A program made the translations under genes and the position numbers. This document shows, one piece after another, positions 27,329-36,580 of a stretch of 64,000 nucleotides of DNA. Source of the DNA: Flavobacterium sp. ov086 (GTDB lineage: Bacteria > Bacteroidota > Bacteroidia > Flavobacteriales > Flavobacteriaceae). The first letter of the stretch is position 1; each line of letters begins with the position of its first letter. The notes under the pieces were generated by a model that was not told the DNA's origin, made no database searches, and saw only the letters and a program-made list of their open reading frames with translations. The stretch spans positions 1-64,000 of the forward strand of contig NZ_FZNL01000004.1 in assembly GCF_900187965.1 (NCBI RefSeq). Reading direction: 5' to 3'.

Positions 27329-27336
27329 CAAAGGTA
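27329..27336 (-). promoter_or_regulatory. -7 box of prmA
   Basis: TACCTTTG on the minus strand, identical to the kdsA box, lies 15 bases before the prmA ATG. It supports the shorter start. Confidence 0.5.
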
Positions 27337-27427
27337 AGAATCCAAAGCAGAAGTTGTTCATAAATAATCGACATCGTTAGTTTAATTAATGTTAATTTTG
27401 ATTGGAATTTGTAAGGATTTTTAAAAT

Positions 27428-28564
27428 ATGAAGAATATCATTTTTGTTTTGCTCTTTGTGGTACTTAATGGAGCAAGTTGTGAAAAAGAGCACGAAGTAG
27501 TGCGATCGTTTTGTTATTGGAAGACTGATTTAAATTTTGAAAATCAAGATGACTCTCTTATCAAAGATTTGAAAGTTCAGCATATGTACGTTCGTTTTTT
27601 TGATGTCGATTGGAATCCGTATGCCAAAGAACCTTTGCCGGTTGCAACAATCAGAAACACAAGTTTAAACGAAAGTAACCCTGAGATTACGCCAAGTATT
27701 TTTATTACCAATGAAGTCGTTTTACAAGCCAATAAAAAACAATTGGATAGTTTGGCGATTAGAATTGCAAAACGTGTCGAGCAAATTGGTGTGAAAATAA
27801 ATGAAGCTAAAGCTGATAAAATTGCTAACGGAATTGTATACCCAAAGGATTATTACAAACAGGAAAACTATAAAAGAATCAATTATGACTCCGTAAAATC
27901 AATTGAATTAGGAAAACTAAAAGTTGATTTTAAAGAAATCTTAGTCGATTGCGATTGGTCCGAAAAATCAAAAGACAATTATTTTTATTTGTTGACGCAA
28001 ATCAAGAAAGGATTTCCAACAGCACAAATTTCGGCTACAATAAGGCTTTGGCAATATAAATATGCTTCAAAAGCCGGAATTCCTCCTGTAGACAAAGGTT
28101 TATTGATGTGTTACAATTTGGCAAAACCAGACGATTTTAAGACCAAAAATTCTATAGGAACAAGCGAAGAATTGGCGCAATATATTACGCACGACCAATA
28201 TAAACTAAAACTAGATATTGCCTTACCGCTTTATAGTTGGGCAGTAGTTTTTAGAGGAGATAAGTTTAAGGGTATTTTATCAGATTATGATCAGATTAGA
28301 AACGATTCTATTAAACTGAAAAAAGTATCAGATAGCAAATACATTTTGCAAGATGATATTCTTATTGGACAAACGTATTTGAGAAATGGAGATGAAATCA
28401 GGATTGAGAAAATTTCAGAAGAGGAACTTGATAAAATGATTTCGATTGTAAAAAGTAAAATCCCAATTGATAATCAAACCAAAGTGACATTTTTCTCTTT
28501 CGATAAAAAATACATTAACGATTATGGAACCCAAAATATATCCAATTATTATGCGCGTTTTTAG
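27428..28564 (+). CDS. hypothetical lipoprotein (operon with the split gene)
   Basis: Unrecognised. The 378 residues open with a lipobox (FVVLNGASC, Cys18). The early part (CYWKTDLNFENQ, LKVQHMYVRFFDVDWN) and the later segment (ILVDCDWSEKSKDNYFYLL, GLLMCYNLAKPDD, DIALPLYSWAVVFRGDKFKG) recall a TIM-barrel-like secreted protein, but I assign no function. Its end overlaps the start of the next gene by 14 bases, so the products are coupled. Transcription is divergent from prmA. Confidence 0.65.
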   Translation: MKNIIFVLLFVVLNGASCEKEHEVVRSFCYWKTDLNFENQDDSLIKDLKVQHMYVRFFDVDWNPYAKEPLPVATIRNTSLNESNPEITPSIFITNEVVLQANKKQLDSLAIRIAKRVEQIGVKINEAKADKIANGIVYPKDYYKQENYKRINYDSVKSIELGKLKVDFKEILVDCDWSEKSKDNYFYLLTQIKKGFPTAQISATIRLWQYKYASKAGIPPVDKGLLMCYNLAKPDDFKTKNSIGTSEELAQYITHDQYKLKLDIALPLYSWAVVFRGDKFKGILSDYDQIRNDSIKLKKVSDSKYILQDDILIGQTYLRNGDEIRIEKISEEELDKMISIVKSKIPIDNQTKVTFFSFDKKYINDYGTQNISNYYARF

Positions 28565-30005
28565 TAGTTTACTCTTAGTTTTTAGCTTTCAGGTTTCTTT
28601 TGCCTGTGGTTGGAGTGTTTCGCCGGAAACAAGCCGATTAGCTTTGTTTAAAGCGCAAAGAGAAGGTTTTTTTAAACTGACTCCGTTTTATTATTCGGCA
28701 GATTATTACTATTCTACCAATACGGTTTCTGGTGTAGATCAGGAATTAAATTGTTTAGAATGGAAGAAAAAATTAGGCAATTCAATTGATCCAAAAGATA
28801 TACATACTATTTTGTATGAAACAGATTCTGAGCAATTTGAAAATGCTTTTGAATCCAAATCATTAAAGAAGGTATTTGAGAAAAACACTTTTATTGAAGC
28901 TTTGCTACTATCAAAAAATAAAGCTTTTTTGAATTATATCGTATTTGCCAAAAAACTGGAATACAATAGTAATGTTGATGTAAAATGGGAATCCTGGAAT
29001 CAAATAGGCTACGGAAGCAAAGATCATAAACTAGCAGATTTAGAAGATTTTGAAAAGAAAATCAAAACAGCTAAAGATCCTTTTTTGAAACAGCGATATG
29101 CATTTTTAATTTTGAGATATAGTTTTTATGCTCAGGATAAGAATGAAGTAATTCATTTGTATGATACTTATTTTGCCGCAAACAAGAGCACCATTTTAGA
29201 ACCTTGGGCTTTGTATTATAAAGCTTTGTGTATTGATAATTTTCCGTTGCAAAATTATTTATTGAGTAAAGTTTTTGCTTCTTGCGAAGAAAAATCGTTT
29301 GCCGTTTTGCAGCATTATAATTGGAAACTGACCGAAGAAACTTTGGCTCTTGCCCAAAACGACCAAGAACGAAGTGTTATTCTGGCTATTGAAAGTTTTA
29401 GAAATCCAGCACCGGATTTAAAGACAATCGAAGAAGTTTATAAACTAAGTCCGAATAGTATTAATTTTAGTTTTTTGATAGGAAGGGAAATCAACAAACT
29501 CGAAGATTGGATTTTCACTCCTCAATATACCAATGATGGAAGTCCATCGGTTGTGTTTGAAGGAACAGATTGGTATGGAGATTATGCTAAAGCAAAAGAG
29601 GAAAATCTGAACAAAGACATTTTGAATCTTAGAGCGTTAGAATACTTTTTGATTTCGATTAGGGAGCAGACTTCGGGCGAGCAAAAGGATTATATCACCG
29701 CTGCAATTGCACAGCTTTGTTTTATGGACGATCAAATTGACGAAGGGAAAAAATACACCGATATGATTTCTGATAAAGCTAATGCATCAATACAAATGCA
29801 GAAAAATATTCAATTGGCTTTAGTTTCCTTAAAACAAGATGACTTGAAAAGCGAGAAAGTTCAAAACCAACTTTTTCAATACTTTGATTCGGTTGAAAAT
29901 TTGATTGAAACCGATAATGGATTGTTCAAAAACTTATACAGTTTATACCGAATTGCCAGTGCAGATTTTGCTAAAAAGGCGATCGCGTTACTGCTGGATT
30001 ATTAA
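28551..30005 (+). CDS. hypothetical secreted repeat protein, N-terminal part of a frameshifted gene
   Basis: A signal peptide (MRVFSSLLLVFSFQVSFAC) starts 484 residues of helical, TPR-like text (YAKAKEENLNKDILNLRALEYF, EEGKKYTDMISDKAN-like units). ATG 28551 is preferred to 28524 because it begins the signal peptide. The frame stops shortly after DFAKK. One extra A in the A5 run at 29973-29977 would read on as AKKGDRVTAGLLMMKSDL, straight into the next frame. The original product would be about 770 residues. The function is unknown. Confidence 0.6.
   Translation: MRVFSSLLLVFSFQVSFACGWSVSPETSRLALFKAQREGFFKLTPFYYSADYYYSTNTVSGVDQELNCLEWKKKLGNSIDPKDIHTILYETDSEQFENAFESKSLKKVFEKNTFIEALLLSKNKAFLNYIVFAKKLEYNSNVDVKWESWNQIGYGSKDHKLADLEDFEKKIKTAKDPFLKQRYAFLILRYSFYAQDKNEVIHLYDTYFAANKSTILEPWALYYKALCIDNFPLQNYLLSKVFASCEEKSFAVLQHYNWKLTEETLALAQNDQERSVILAIESFRNPAPDLKTIEEVYKLSPNSINFSFLIGREINKLEDWIFTPQYTNDGSPSVVFEGTDWYGDYAKAKEENLNKDILNLRALEYFLISIREQTSGEQKDYITAAIAQLCFMDDQIDEGKKYTDMISDKANASIQMQKNIQLALVSLKQDDLKSEKVQNQLFQYFDSVENLIETDNGLFKNLYSLYRIASADFAKKAIALLLDY
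29973..29977 (+). other. probable frameshift site in an A5 run
   Basis: The sequence GCTAAAAAGGCG needs one more A to join the frames of the two flanking ORFs. The joined length (28551-30862 plus one base) is a whole number of codons. The even continuation of composition and style across the join supports a single-base loss, whether real, programmed or a sequencing error. Confidence 0.75.
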
Positions 30006-30862
30006 TGATGAAATCAGATCTTAAAAGCGACGGAGAATATTCAGGATATTATAATAGTCCTTATTTTTACAGTTATATAGGTTATTTTGACCGAAGCGCA
30101 ACTATAGAAGATGTTGATCGTTTGATGGCGCTTCAGCAGAAAAAAGATAAAACAGCTTTTGAAAAATACATTTGTTCCGGGACAATAGCGCCAAATATTA
30201 ATTATTATAAAGATTTAAAAGGAACAATAGCTTTTAGAAACAATAATTTAGAATTGGCTTATGAAACTTTTTCGAGTATGCCAAAAGATTTTTGGGAGAA
30301 GAATTATTCTTATAAGGATTATTTAAATGAAAACCCGTTCACGCCCAAAATTCTTCAAAAAGATAAAGAGAGAAAGTTTGATTATCGTTTTAATAAAACT
30401 GAGTTTATTGCCAAACTAATTGAATTAAAAAAGCAAAATACAGCATCGAGTAATTTGCAATTAGCGCATGCGTATTTTAATGTTTCCTATCTTGGAAATT
30501 CCTGGATGATGGTAGCGTACGACTGGACTTCGGGCGAATCGTATGTTGATTATGTTTATGGAGATAACACTGAGATCGAAAAGACCTATCAAAAAGGGAA
30601 TTATTACAGCTTGACAATGGCAAAGATGTATTACGAAAAAGCATTAAAAATGTCGAAGAATAATAACGAAAAAGCACTGGCAAGTTTAATGATTTTTGAA
30701 TGTAATTATTACGGGCACTACGCTAGTATTGTTTCTGCCGAAGAAGAAGAAAAAAATCCGTTTAAAGCAGGGAAGGAGCTTATGAATTTTTATTCCCTTT
30801 ATAAAACAACACCAACTTTCAGAAAATATAATTGCCCATTATTGAAAGCATTTATAAACTAA
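30005..30862 (+). CDS. hypothetical protein, C-terminal part of a frameshifted gene
   Basis: The 285 residues have no signal peptide although the rest of the operon is exported. They begin exactly at the TAATG junction with the previous stop. Helical repeat text continues (FRNNNLELAYETFSSMP, SNLQLAHAYFNVSYLGNS, AKMYYEKALKMSKNNNEKAL), with TPR-like A/Y spacing. It is best read as the C-terminal third of the preceding gene, cut off by the lost A at 29973-29977. Confidence 0.55.
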   Translation: MMKSDLKSDGEYSGYYNSPYFYSYIGYFDRSATIEDVDRLMALQQKKDKTAFEKYICSGTIAPNINYYKDLKGTIAFRNNNLELAYETFSSMPKDFWEKNYSYKDYLNENPFTPKILQKDKERKFDYRFNKTEFIAKLIELKKQNTASSNLQLAHAYFNVSYLGNSWMMVAYDWTSGESYVDYVYGDNTEIEKTYQKGNYYSLTMAKMYYEKALKMSKNNNEKALASLMIFECNYYGHYASIVSAEEEEKNPFKAGKELMNFYSLYKTTPTFRKYNCPLLKAFIN

Positions 30863-30948
30863 AATGTTTTTTCTCACCATATAAGTGATATAAGTAAATG
30901 TAAATTCAGTTTGAAATAATTACTAGAATAATTTATATCACATATAAA

Positions 30949-31007
30949 AAACAAACCTCTGCACTGAAAGTGCAGAGGTTTGTTTGACGAGAGACTGAAA
31001 GTCTCTC
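30949..31007. terminator. two adjacent hairpins with identical apical loops
   Basis: In the 314-base gap before tpiA, a 17-bp stem (30949-30965 with 30969-30985) is followed by GAGAGACT-GAA-AGTCTCTC (30989-31007). Both are capped by ACT-GAA-AGT. The first could terminate the preceding operon. Nothing else gene-like was seen in this gap apart from the next terminator. Confidence 0.6.
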
Positions 31008-31119
31008 AACTTTGAAAACCATTATCAATACTAAAAAGTCAAAAGATTATATTTTTTCGCATTACTAGTACTGCAATAAATTGTAGGGTTTTAAATCCCG
31101 ATCTGAGACCAATAAAGGC

Positions 31120-31154
31120 ATAAAAAAAAGCGTTCGAAGAACGCTTTTTTTTAT
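31120..31154. terminator. bidirectional terminator at the tpiA end
   Basis: AAAAAAAAGCGTTC pairs with GAACGCTTTTTTTT around a GAA loop. A and T runs on both sides let it serve tpiA (minus strand) and the plus-strand operon. Confidence 0.9.
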
Positions 31155-31176
31155 AGTAAAATCTAAAATCTAAAAT

Positions 31177-31929
31177 TTAGATAGCAGTTACAATAGCTAA
31201 GAAATCATCAGCTTTTAAAGCAGCACCTCCAATTAAACCACCGTCTACGTCTGGTTTGCCAAAAATTTCTTTAGCGTTATCTGGTTTTACAGAACCACCG
31301 TATAAAATAGAAACTTCGTCAGCGATATCAGCTCCGTAAGCTTTACGAACAACTTCTCTGATGAATTCGTGCATTTCCTGAGCTTGTTCTGGTGAAGCAG
31401 TTTCTCCGGTTCCAATTGCCCAAACTGGCTCATAAGCTAAAACAATTTTAGACCATGATTCTTTTGCAATTTGGAATAATCCATCACGCAATTGATTCTC
31501 AACAATGTTGAAATGGTTTCCTGATTGACGATCTTTTAATTCTTCTCCAAAACAGAAAATAACAGTTAAATCATGTTTCAAAGCTGTATCAACTTTGCTC
31601 GCGATTAATGCATCAGTTTCGTGAAAAATAGCACGACGCTCAGAGTGACCAAGAATTACAGTGTTTACACCAATGCTAGTTAACATATCAGCAGAAATTT
31701 CTCCTGTAAAAGCACCGCCTTCAGCTTGGTGAACGTTTTGAGCAGAAACTCCAATAGTTGTGTTTTTTAATTTAGCGACTGCAGCTTGTAAGTTTACAAA
31801 TGTTGGTGCAACAATTACTTGAGCAGTTGTTTTTGCAGGTATTTTAGCAATTAATTCGTTTAATAATTCTTCAGTTTGTTCTGCGTTTTTATGCATTTTC
31901 CAGTTTCCTGCAACAATCTTTTTTCTCAT
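31177..31929 (-). CDS. tpiA: triosephosphate isomerase
   Basis: It interconverts dihydroxyacetone phosphate and glyceraldehyde-3-phosphate in glycolysis. The 250 residues show GNWKMHKN with the active Lys11, VILGHSERR with the catalytic His, LAYEPVWAIGTG with the catalytic Glu, and the phosphate loop ILYGGSVKPDN. The length is standard. It lies upstream of no close partner. A TlpA-like gene lies 101 bases further upstream on the same strand. Confidence 0.98.
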   Translation of the reverse strand: MRKKIVAGNWKMHKNAEQTEELLNELIAKIPAKTTAQVIVAPTFVNLQAAVAKLKNTTIGVSAQNVHQAEGGAFTGEISADMLTSIGVNTVILGHSERRAIFHETDALIASKVDTALKHDLTVIFCFGEELKDRQSGNHFNIVENQLRDGLFQIAKESWSKIVLAYEPVWAIGTGETASPEQAQEMHEFIREVVRKAYGADIADEVSILYGGSVKPDNAKEIFGKPDVDGGLIGGAALKADDFLAIVTAI

Positions 31930-32030
31930 TTTGGTAGTTTTTATTTTTATTCTTTTTTGTTTTTTATTCTTGTATTGATCTTGAAGTCTGCATTGACATT
32001 GAATTTTGAAATTGTCATTGCAATTGAATT

Positions 32031-32525
32031 TTATTTCAGGCTTTTTAAGGTTTCATTGATTTTATCAAAATCAGTTTCGATAGCACGGTACAATACAATT
32101 TTGCCTTTTTTATCGATAATAATGTATCTTGGAATCCAATCTAAATCGATCGCTTTTCCAAAAACACCTTTCATACCGTCGTTCATCATATAATGATCGC
32201 CTTTTAATTCGTGTTTTTCAATTCCGGCTTTCCATTTATCAGCTGTTTTATCAGCCGAAAGAAATAAGTATGAAACATCAGGATTATTAGCTTGTAATTC
32301 TTTTACTTTTGGCATTGCTTTTACACAATCACCACACCACGAAGCCCAAACTTCGATTACCAAAGTTTTGCCTTTGTAGTTTTTTAAAATGTTTTTGAAA
32401 GAAGTCTGACCTCCATCAACGGTTAATAATTTTTCAGACAAAGCTTCTTTAGAAAAACTTGTTTTCTGAGCTTGTGAACATGAAAAGGTAATGAATGCAA
32501 TTAAGACAAGGGCTATTTGTTTCAT
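32031..32525 (-). CDS. TlpA-like thioredoxin-fold lipoprotein
   Basis: This periplasmic or membrane-attached thiol oxidoreductase has 164 residues. A lipobox (ITFSC, Cys16) precedes a TlpA/ResA-like fold with the redox centre WASWCGDC (Cys64, Cys67), then DVSYLFLSADKTAD and the cis-Pro region DWIPRYIIIDKKGKI. It may keep exported proteins reduced or support cytochrome maturation; the sequence does not decide. A -7 box lies about 106 bases upstream. Confidence 0.88.
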   Translation of the reverse strand: MKQIALVLIAFITFSCSQAQKTSFSKEALSEKLLTVDGGQTSFKNILKNYKGKTLVIEVWASWCGDCVKAMPKVKELQANNPDVSYLFLSADKTADKWKAGIEKHELKGDHYMMNDGMKGVFGKAIDLDWIPRYIIIDKKGKIVLYRAIETDFDKINETLKSLK

Positions 32526-32857
32526 ACGGAAATAATGTTTGCTTTTTTAATTCGGATTAAAATCGTTTTTAATCTATTAATTTTTTAGGATTTAAAATTC
32601 TATCAAATTAATAGATTAAAAGTATCCGAACAAAGTTAAACAAACAAATTGAATGAGAAATAATCATTAACAAAATTTGAAGAGACGTTTAATTTATCAC
32701 AAAACGGGAAATTTAGGTTAAAAAAAGCCGAATGAAAACGTAATAGTTAACCGAGAAATTGGGATTTTTTAGAAATAAACTTTTGGCGAAATACAAAACA
32801 GCCTGATTTTTTTATTTATAAAGTAATTTTAGAAGCAAAAAAACGTCAGGTTCGCAT
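32526..32857. other. intergenic region without genes
   Basis: About 330 AT-rich bases lie between the TlpA-like gene and the terminator at 32858. Apart from a -7 box at 32631-32638 (minus strand TAACTTTG), I see no coding frame or strong structure. Confidence 0.5.
32631..32638 (-). promoter_or_regulatory. candidate -7 box of the TlpA-like gene
   Basis: The minus strand reads TAACTTTG (TAnnTTTG). The leader to the ATG at 32525 would be about 100 bases. No matching -33 TTG was seen. Confidence 0.35.
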
Positions 32858-32912
32858 AAAAAAAGCCTTCAATACTTATTCTGATTTAGAATTTATTGAA
32901 GACTTTTTTTTT
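32858..32912. terminator. terminator after the alpha/beta-hydrolase gene
   Basis: AAAAAAAGCCTTCAATA and TATTGAAGACTTTTTTT pair with one mismatch around a 19-base loop. The T run on the minus strand ends the gene that stops at 32931. Confidence 0.8.
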
Positions 32913-32930
32913 ATTTTTCTTTGTTGATTT

Positions 32931-33590
32931 TTAATTCAAATCATAATCGCCATTTGCCCATTTTTTACTCGGAGTAATCCAATTATCTGAAGCTTTGTAT
33001 AAAAAACCATGTTTCAGATTAGTATGCAATTCGATTTGTTTAAAATGATTTATTTTAAGTTTTGAAGTCTCTTTTCGTTTGGTCGCATCAACGCCTAAAA
33101 CATCAGATTCTTCATAAATCATCAAGATGTTTCCACAGTAATTAATGTCTGGAATTTCTTCGATATCAATGTCTCTAAAACATCCAATAAAGACAAAACT
33201 CAGATCAGGATTTGCTAAAAAAGTCGAAACATATTGTGCAATATAACCTCCTTTTGAAGTTCCTATTACGGTAATTTTATTTGGAGAAACACCTTTCTTG
33301 ATAAGCTTTTTAATTTGCTTGACAATCTTTTCGGCATAATCAGCAGCATTAGTATTCTTCTTTCTGATTTCGCTAAAAACAATAAAATTATCTTTTCTGA
33401 AAGAGGCTAAAATTTCATTGTATTCTGCCTTTCCATATTCAGGATGTGCTACATCTAAAGCATTTTCTTCAACAAATTTATTGTGAAAAAAGAAAACGTA
33501 ACGTTGGTTTTCATTTTTTGTCTGGCTAAAAGATAAAATGCTAGATAAAATTGTAAGCGAAAGAGTAAAAGCTTTAATGAGTTTTTTCAT
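32931..33590 (-). CDS. secreted alpha/beta-hydrolase
   Basis: The 219 residues carry a signal peptide (ending LSSILSFSQ). The serine elbow is GTSKGGYIAQY, preceded by KITVI. An acidic residue in YEESDVLG and the late His in NLKHGFLYK complete a plausible triad. The hydrolysed bond is unknown. Family members include esterases and peptidase-like proteins. It is monocistronic, with a -7 box 28 bases upstream and its own terminator. Confidence 0.75.
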   Translation of the reverse strand: MKKLIKAFTLSLTILSSILSFSQTKNENQRYVFFFHNKFVEENALDVAHPEYGKAEYNEILASFRKDNFIVFSEIRKKNTNAADYAEKIVKQIKKLIKKGVSPNKITVIGTSKGGYIAQYVSTFLANPDLSFVFIGCFRDIDIEEIPDINYCGNILMIYEESDVLGVDATKRKETSKLKINHFKQIELHTNLKHGFLYKASDNWITPSKKWANGDYDLN

Positions 33591-33617
33591 TGATTAAATT
33601 TAGTTTTTGGTTTTAAC

Positions 33618-33625
33618 CAAATGTA
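33618..33625 (-). promoter_or_regulatory. -7 box of the alpha/beta-hydrolase gene
   Basis: TACATTTG on the minus strand, 28 bases ahead of the ATG at 33590, matches TAnnTTTG. Confidence 0.45.
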
Positions 33626-33661
33626 GGATTTTTAAAGCTTTCGCAGAAATAGGAAATGAGT

Positions 33662-34687
33662 TTATTTTTTCTTTTTTAGAAAATGATTATACGTCATTAA
33701 AAGAAATGGGAATGTTACAAAACTTAGCCAGATTATAAATTGCCTGGGAACGATTTCATAATAGTAATTTAAAAAGAAAATAGTACTAACAAAAAGAATA
33801 CAGAACTTAGAATCTGATTTGCTTACTTGTGTATCCGAATATCTATCGATGTGTTTGTTTTTGAGTTCACTGATGGTGTCAGAATACTTTATAAAGAAGA
33901 ACATTTTCCAACTGGGCAGAAAACCAATAAGCATCATAAAATTCTGAATCATGTAAATACTTGAAATGCCTAAAAGAAAATATTGAATTGCAATATAAGT
34001 TCCTTGTATTAATTCATTAGTACTTACAGCGCTTCCATTTTCTAAAAAACCAGATAAATTATCGATAGCAAAAAACATCATAATTATCGAACTCCAGATG
34101 CTTAGGATTAGTTTTTTAGTATCAGATAAAAAAGCTTTATTAAAAGCATTATACAAAGAAAATAAGGAAAGTGAAATTATAATAATAATAAATGTTCGTA
34201 AGATGATATTATCAAATTTTACCAAACCAGTATCTATAACCCAATAAATCATGGATATCGAAAGCATTAAGGTTATATCTTCTGTCAATTTGGGAACAAT
34301 TCTTCTTTGATTAAATATTAGTGAAAAAGTAACATATAAAATAAAGAAAACAATAGGCCAAGCTAAAATACTTAGATTTAAAATAAGCCTCAAATCAAAT
34401 TTTGAATTAGGCGAGATGTGATCTAAAAAAAGACCTAAAGAAAAAGTAAGTATAAAAGAAATAATTCCTATTGAAGCAGCTGTTTTCCACGTTTTTGTAA
34501 TTCTTTTGCTTTCAAAAATAATACCTGCGATTAATGCTAGGATATGAAGAGGAAGCAAATGTACACCGTCAGTTTCGTAAAATTTAAAATCACAGATGGC
34601 ATAAAGAATTAAAAAGAATAGAAATGAAAAAAGGTAAGGATTCTTAGAAAAAGTGGAACTTAATTCATTTTTTAGTTTTGAACTCAT
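33662..34687 (-). CDS. hypothetical polytopic membrane protein
   Basis: Unrecognised. The 341 residues have about ten hydrophobic helices. The cytosolic N-terminus is MSSKLKNELSSTFSKN. Loops include FDLRLILNLSILAWP and SGFLENGSAVSTNELIQGTY, the tail is basic, and no catalytic motif was found. It stands alone between two terminators, with AT-rich codon use like the nearby hypothetical genes. Confidence 0.65.
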   Translation of the reverse strand: MSSKLKNELSSTFSKNPYLFSFLFFLILYAICDFKFYETDGVHLLPLHILALIAGIIFESKRITKTWKTAASIGIISFILTFSLGLFLDHISPNSKFDLRLILNLSILAWPIVFFILYVTFSLIFNQRRIVPKLTEDITLMLSISMIYWVIDTGLVKFDNIILRTFIIIIISLSLFSLYNAFNKAFLSDTKKLILSIWSSIIMMFFAIDNLSGFLENGSAVSTNELIQGTYIAIQYFLLGISSIYMIQNFMMLIGFLPSWKMFFFIKYSDTISELKNKHIDRYSDTQVSKSDSKFCILFVSTIFFLNYYYEIVPRQFIIWLSFVTFPFLLMTYNHFLKKKK

Positions 34688-34713
34688 ATTTCTTATTGAT
34701 AAATTGTTTATTC

Positions 34714-34752
34714 AAAAAAACGCCAATAATCTAAAAGTAGAATATTGGCGTT
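34714..34752. terminator. terminator after the DoxX fusion gene
   Basis: AACGCCAATA (34719-34728) pairs with TATTGGCGTT (34743-34752). On the minus strand the stem is followed by a T7 run, so it ends the gene that stops at 34773. Confidence 0.85.
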
Positions 34753-34772
34753 GATTTCACTAATTTATAGTT

Positions 34773-35894
34773 TTAAAGATCATATGAAACATCAGATAGT
34801 TTCAAATCCTTGATATCGTTATAATGTACTTTTTGGACTATAGTTCCTTTGTGTAGTACTACAATACTTGGATTTGCTCTTTCGATTGTTTTTAGAGCCG
34901 TTGCATCACAGAAATAAAAGTCAATATCTAAACCATATTGTTTTTTTGCTTTTGCAATTTCATCAGCTCCGGAAGCTGTCATGGCAATTACTTTATATCC
35001 TTTTGCTTTAGCATCTTTTGCTACACCTTCTAGTTTTTTCATTCCTTCAGGATTTGATAGTGTCAAATCATAAGTTACGAAAACCAATAATTTAGGTTCT
35101 TTTAATAATTCAGCTTTATAATCTGAATCTTCTTTTACCATTGTAAAATCGTGAATTGGCGGAACATAACCTTCAGTAATAACTTTGTCCTTTCTATCTA
35201 CAAACGTTGCACCTTCAGGGATGTTCATCAAATCTTTTTCAGAGAATTCTTTGTCAACTCCGTTTACTTTATAGATAAAAATCATTTCAACTACAGATTT
35301 TGGAGCACCTTCCGGAATTTCCATTCCTTTCTCAATGTTTGTTCCCACTTTGTAAGGACGGAAATCTTTTATAGGATTATGATTCAATACCCAAACAGCC
35401 ATAAAAACACATAAAATTATAGCAAGAAGTGTCACTAAATTAGTTGCCATTTTTGGGAATAAAGGTTTAACTAATTTTTTATTGACGAATAAAATCACAA
35501 TGAAAAATAATAAAACAATATCTTTTGTAAACGATTGCCAAGGCGTTAAATGCAACGCATCTCCAAAACAACCACAATCTTTAACTACATCAAAATATGC
35601 AGAGTAGAAGGTAAGGAAAGTAAAGAAAACGATCAGTAATAATAAAGCCCAAATGGTAAGTTTAGATTTGTAACCAACTAATAACATTACACCCAAAACT
35701 ACTTCCAGAATTACTAAAAATATTGCTAATCCTAAAGCCAATGGCTCTAAAAATGGCATATTAAAAACAGGTTCACTAAAATATTCGGCTAATTTATAAG
35801 AGAAACCAACGGGATCATTGAGTTTAATTAATCCTGAAATAATAAACAATACGCCGACAAATAATCTTGAGAATTGAGTAATGATGTTTTTCAT
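34773..35894 (-). CDS. DoxX/MauE-like membrane protein with thioredoxin-like tail (BT_3928 family)
   Basis: The 373 residues combine an N-terminal DoxX/MauE-type four-helix membrane domain (FVGVLFIISGLIKLNDPVGFSYK, DCGCFGDALHLTPWQ) with a C-terminal thioredoxin-like domain that lacks a CxxC. The CGCFGD motif is typical of MauE-like proteins. The family occurs across Bacteroidota beside the DUF1599 gene, as here. A role in redox or membrane quality is suggested by the domains only. ATG 35894 starts the first helix. The longer frame from 35936 adds a charged stretch and is rejected. Confidence 0.88.
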   Translation of the reverse strand: MKNIITQFSRLFVGVLFIISGLIKLNDPVGFSYKLAEYFSEPVFNMPFLEPLALGLAIFLVILEVVLGVMLLVGYKSKLTIWALLLLIVFFTFLTFYSAYFDVVKDCGCFGDALHLTPWQSFTKDIVLLFFIVILFVNKKLVKPLFPKMATNLVTLLAIILCVFMAVWVLNHNPIKDFRPYKVGTNIEKGMEIPEGAPKSVVEMIFIYKVNGVDKEFSEKDLMNIPEGATFVDRKDKVITEGYVPPIHDFTMVKEDSDYKAELLKEPKLLVFVTYDLTLSNPEGMKKLEGVAKDAKAKGYKVIAMTASGADEIAKAKKQYGLDIDFYFCDATALKTIERANPSIVVLHKGTIVQKVHYNDIKDLKLSDVSYDL

Positions 35895-35976
35895 GTTTTT
35901 TTGTTTTTTTTTGCCATGAATTTCGCCAATTAACACAAATTAATTCGTGATCATTCGTGAAATTAGTGGCTAAATT

Positions 35977-36516
35977 TTATTTCAATGGGTTTAATATCAG
36001 AGCAAACACAGAATAATTAATCATGTCCTGATAATTGGCATCAATGCCTTCAGAAACTAAAGTTTTACCTTTATTATCTTCAATTTGTTTAACGCGAAGT
36101 ATTTTTTGCAGAATCAAATCAGTTAATGAGCTTACACGCATATCACGCCACGCTTCACCATAATCATGATTTTTGGCTTCCATTAACTCTTTGGTCAGTT
36201 TAACTTTAGCATCATATAATTCAGTTGCTTTTTCAACATCCAAATCAGGCTGATCAACAACACCCAATTCTAACTGAATCAAAGCCATAATCGAATAGTT
36301 AATAATTCCAATGAATTCTCCTTGTTCATCTTCATCAACTTTACGGACTTCATTTTCCTGTAAACTTCTGATTCTTTGCGCTTTTATAAAGATTTGATCA
36401 GTTAATGATGGCAGTCTTAAAATACGCCATGCACTACCATAATCTGTCATTTTATTGATAAATAAAGTTCGGCAAACCGTAATTACATTATCATATTCAA
36501 GGGAAGTATTCTTCAT
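35977..36516 (-). CDS. DUF1599 protein with two internal repeats
   Basis: The 179 residues consist of two copies of the DUF1599 unit. The first has MTDYGSAWRILRLPSLTDQI and the second has NHDYGEAWRDMRVSSLTDLI, each followed by a QRIRSLQ/LRVKQIE helix. The fold is sometimes called a nucleotide-modification-associated domain. Its biochemical role is not established. It is conserved beside the DoxX fusion in Bacteroidota, and a -7 box lies 30 bases upstream. Confidence 0.9.
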   Translation of the reverse strand: MKNTSLEYDNVITVCRTLFINKMTDYGSAWRILRLPSLTDQIFIKAQRIRSLQENEVRKVDEDEQGEFIGIINYSIMALIQLELGVVDQPDLDVEKATELYDAKVKLTKELMEAKNHDYGEAWRDMRVSSLTDLILQKILRVKQIEDNKGKTLVSEGIDANYQDMINYSVFALILNPLK

Positions 36517-36545
36517 TTATTGCTGTATATTTGCTAAAATTTCTT

Positions 36546-36553
36546 CAAAAATA
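36546..36553 (-). promoter_or_regulatory. -7 box of the DUF1599 gene
   Basis: The minus strand reads TATTTTTG, matching TAnnTTTG, 30 bases before the ATG at 36516. Confidence 0.4.
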
Positions 36554-36580
36554 AGGATAAAATTAAAGAGTTTATGAAAA

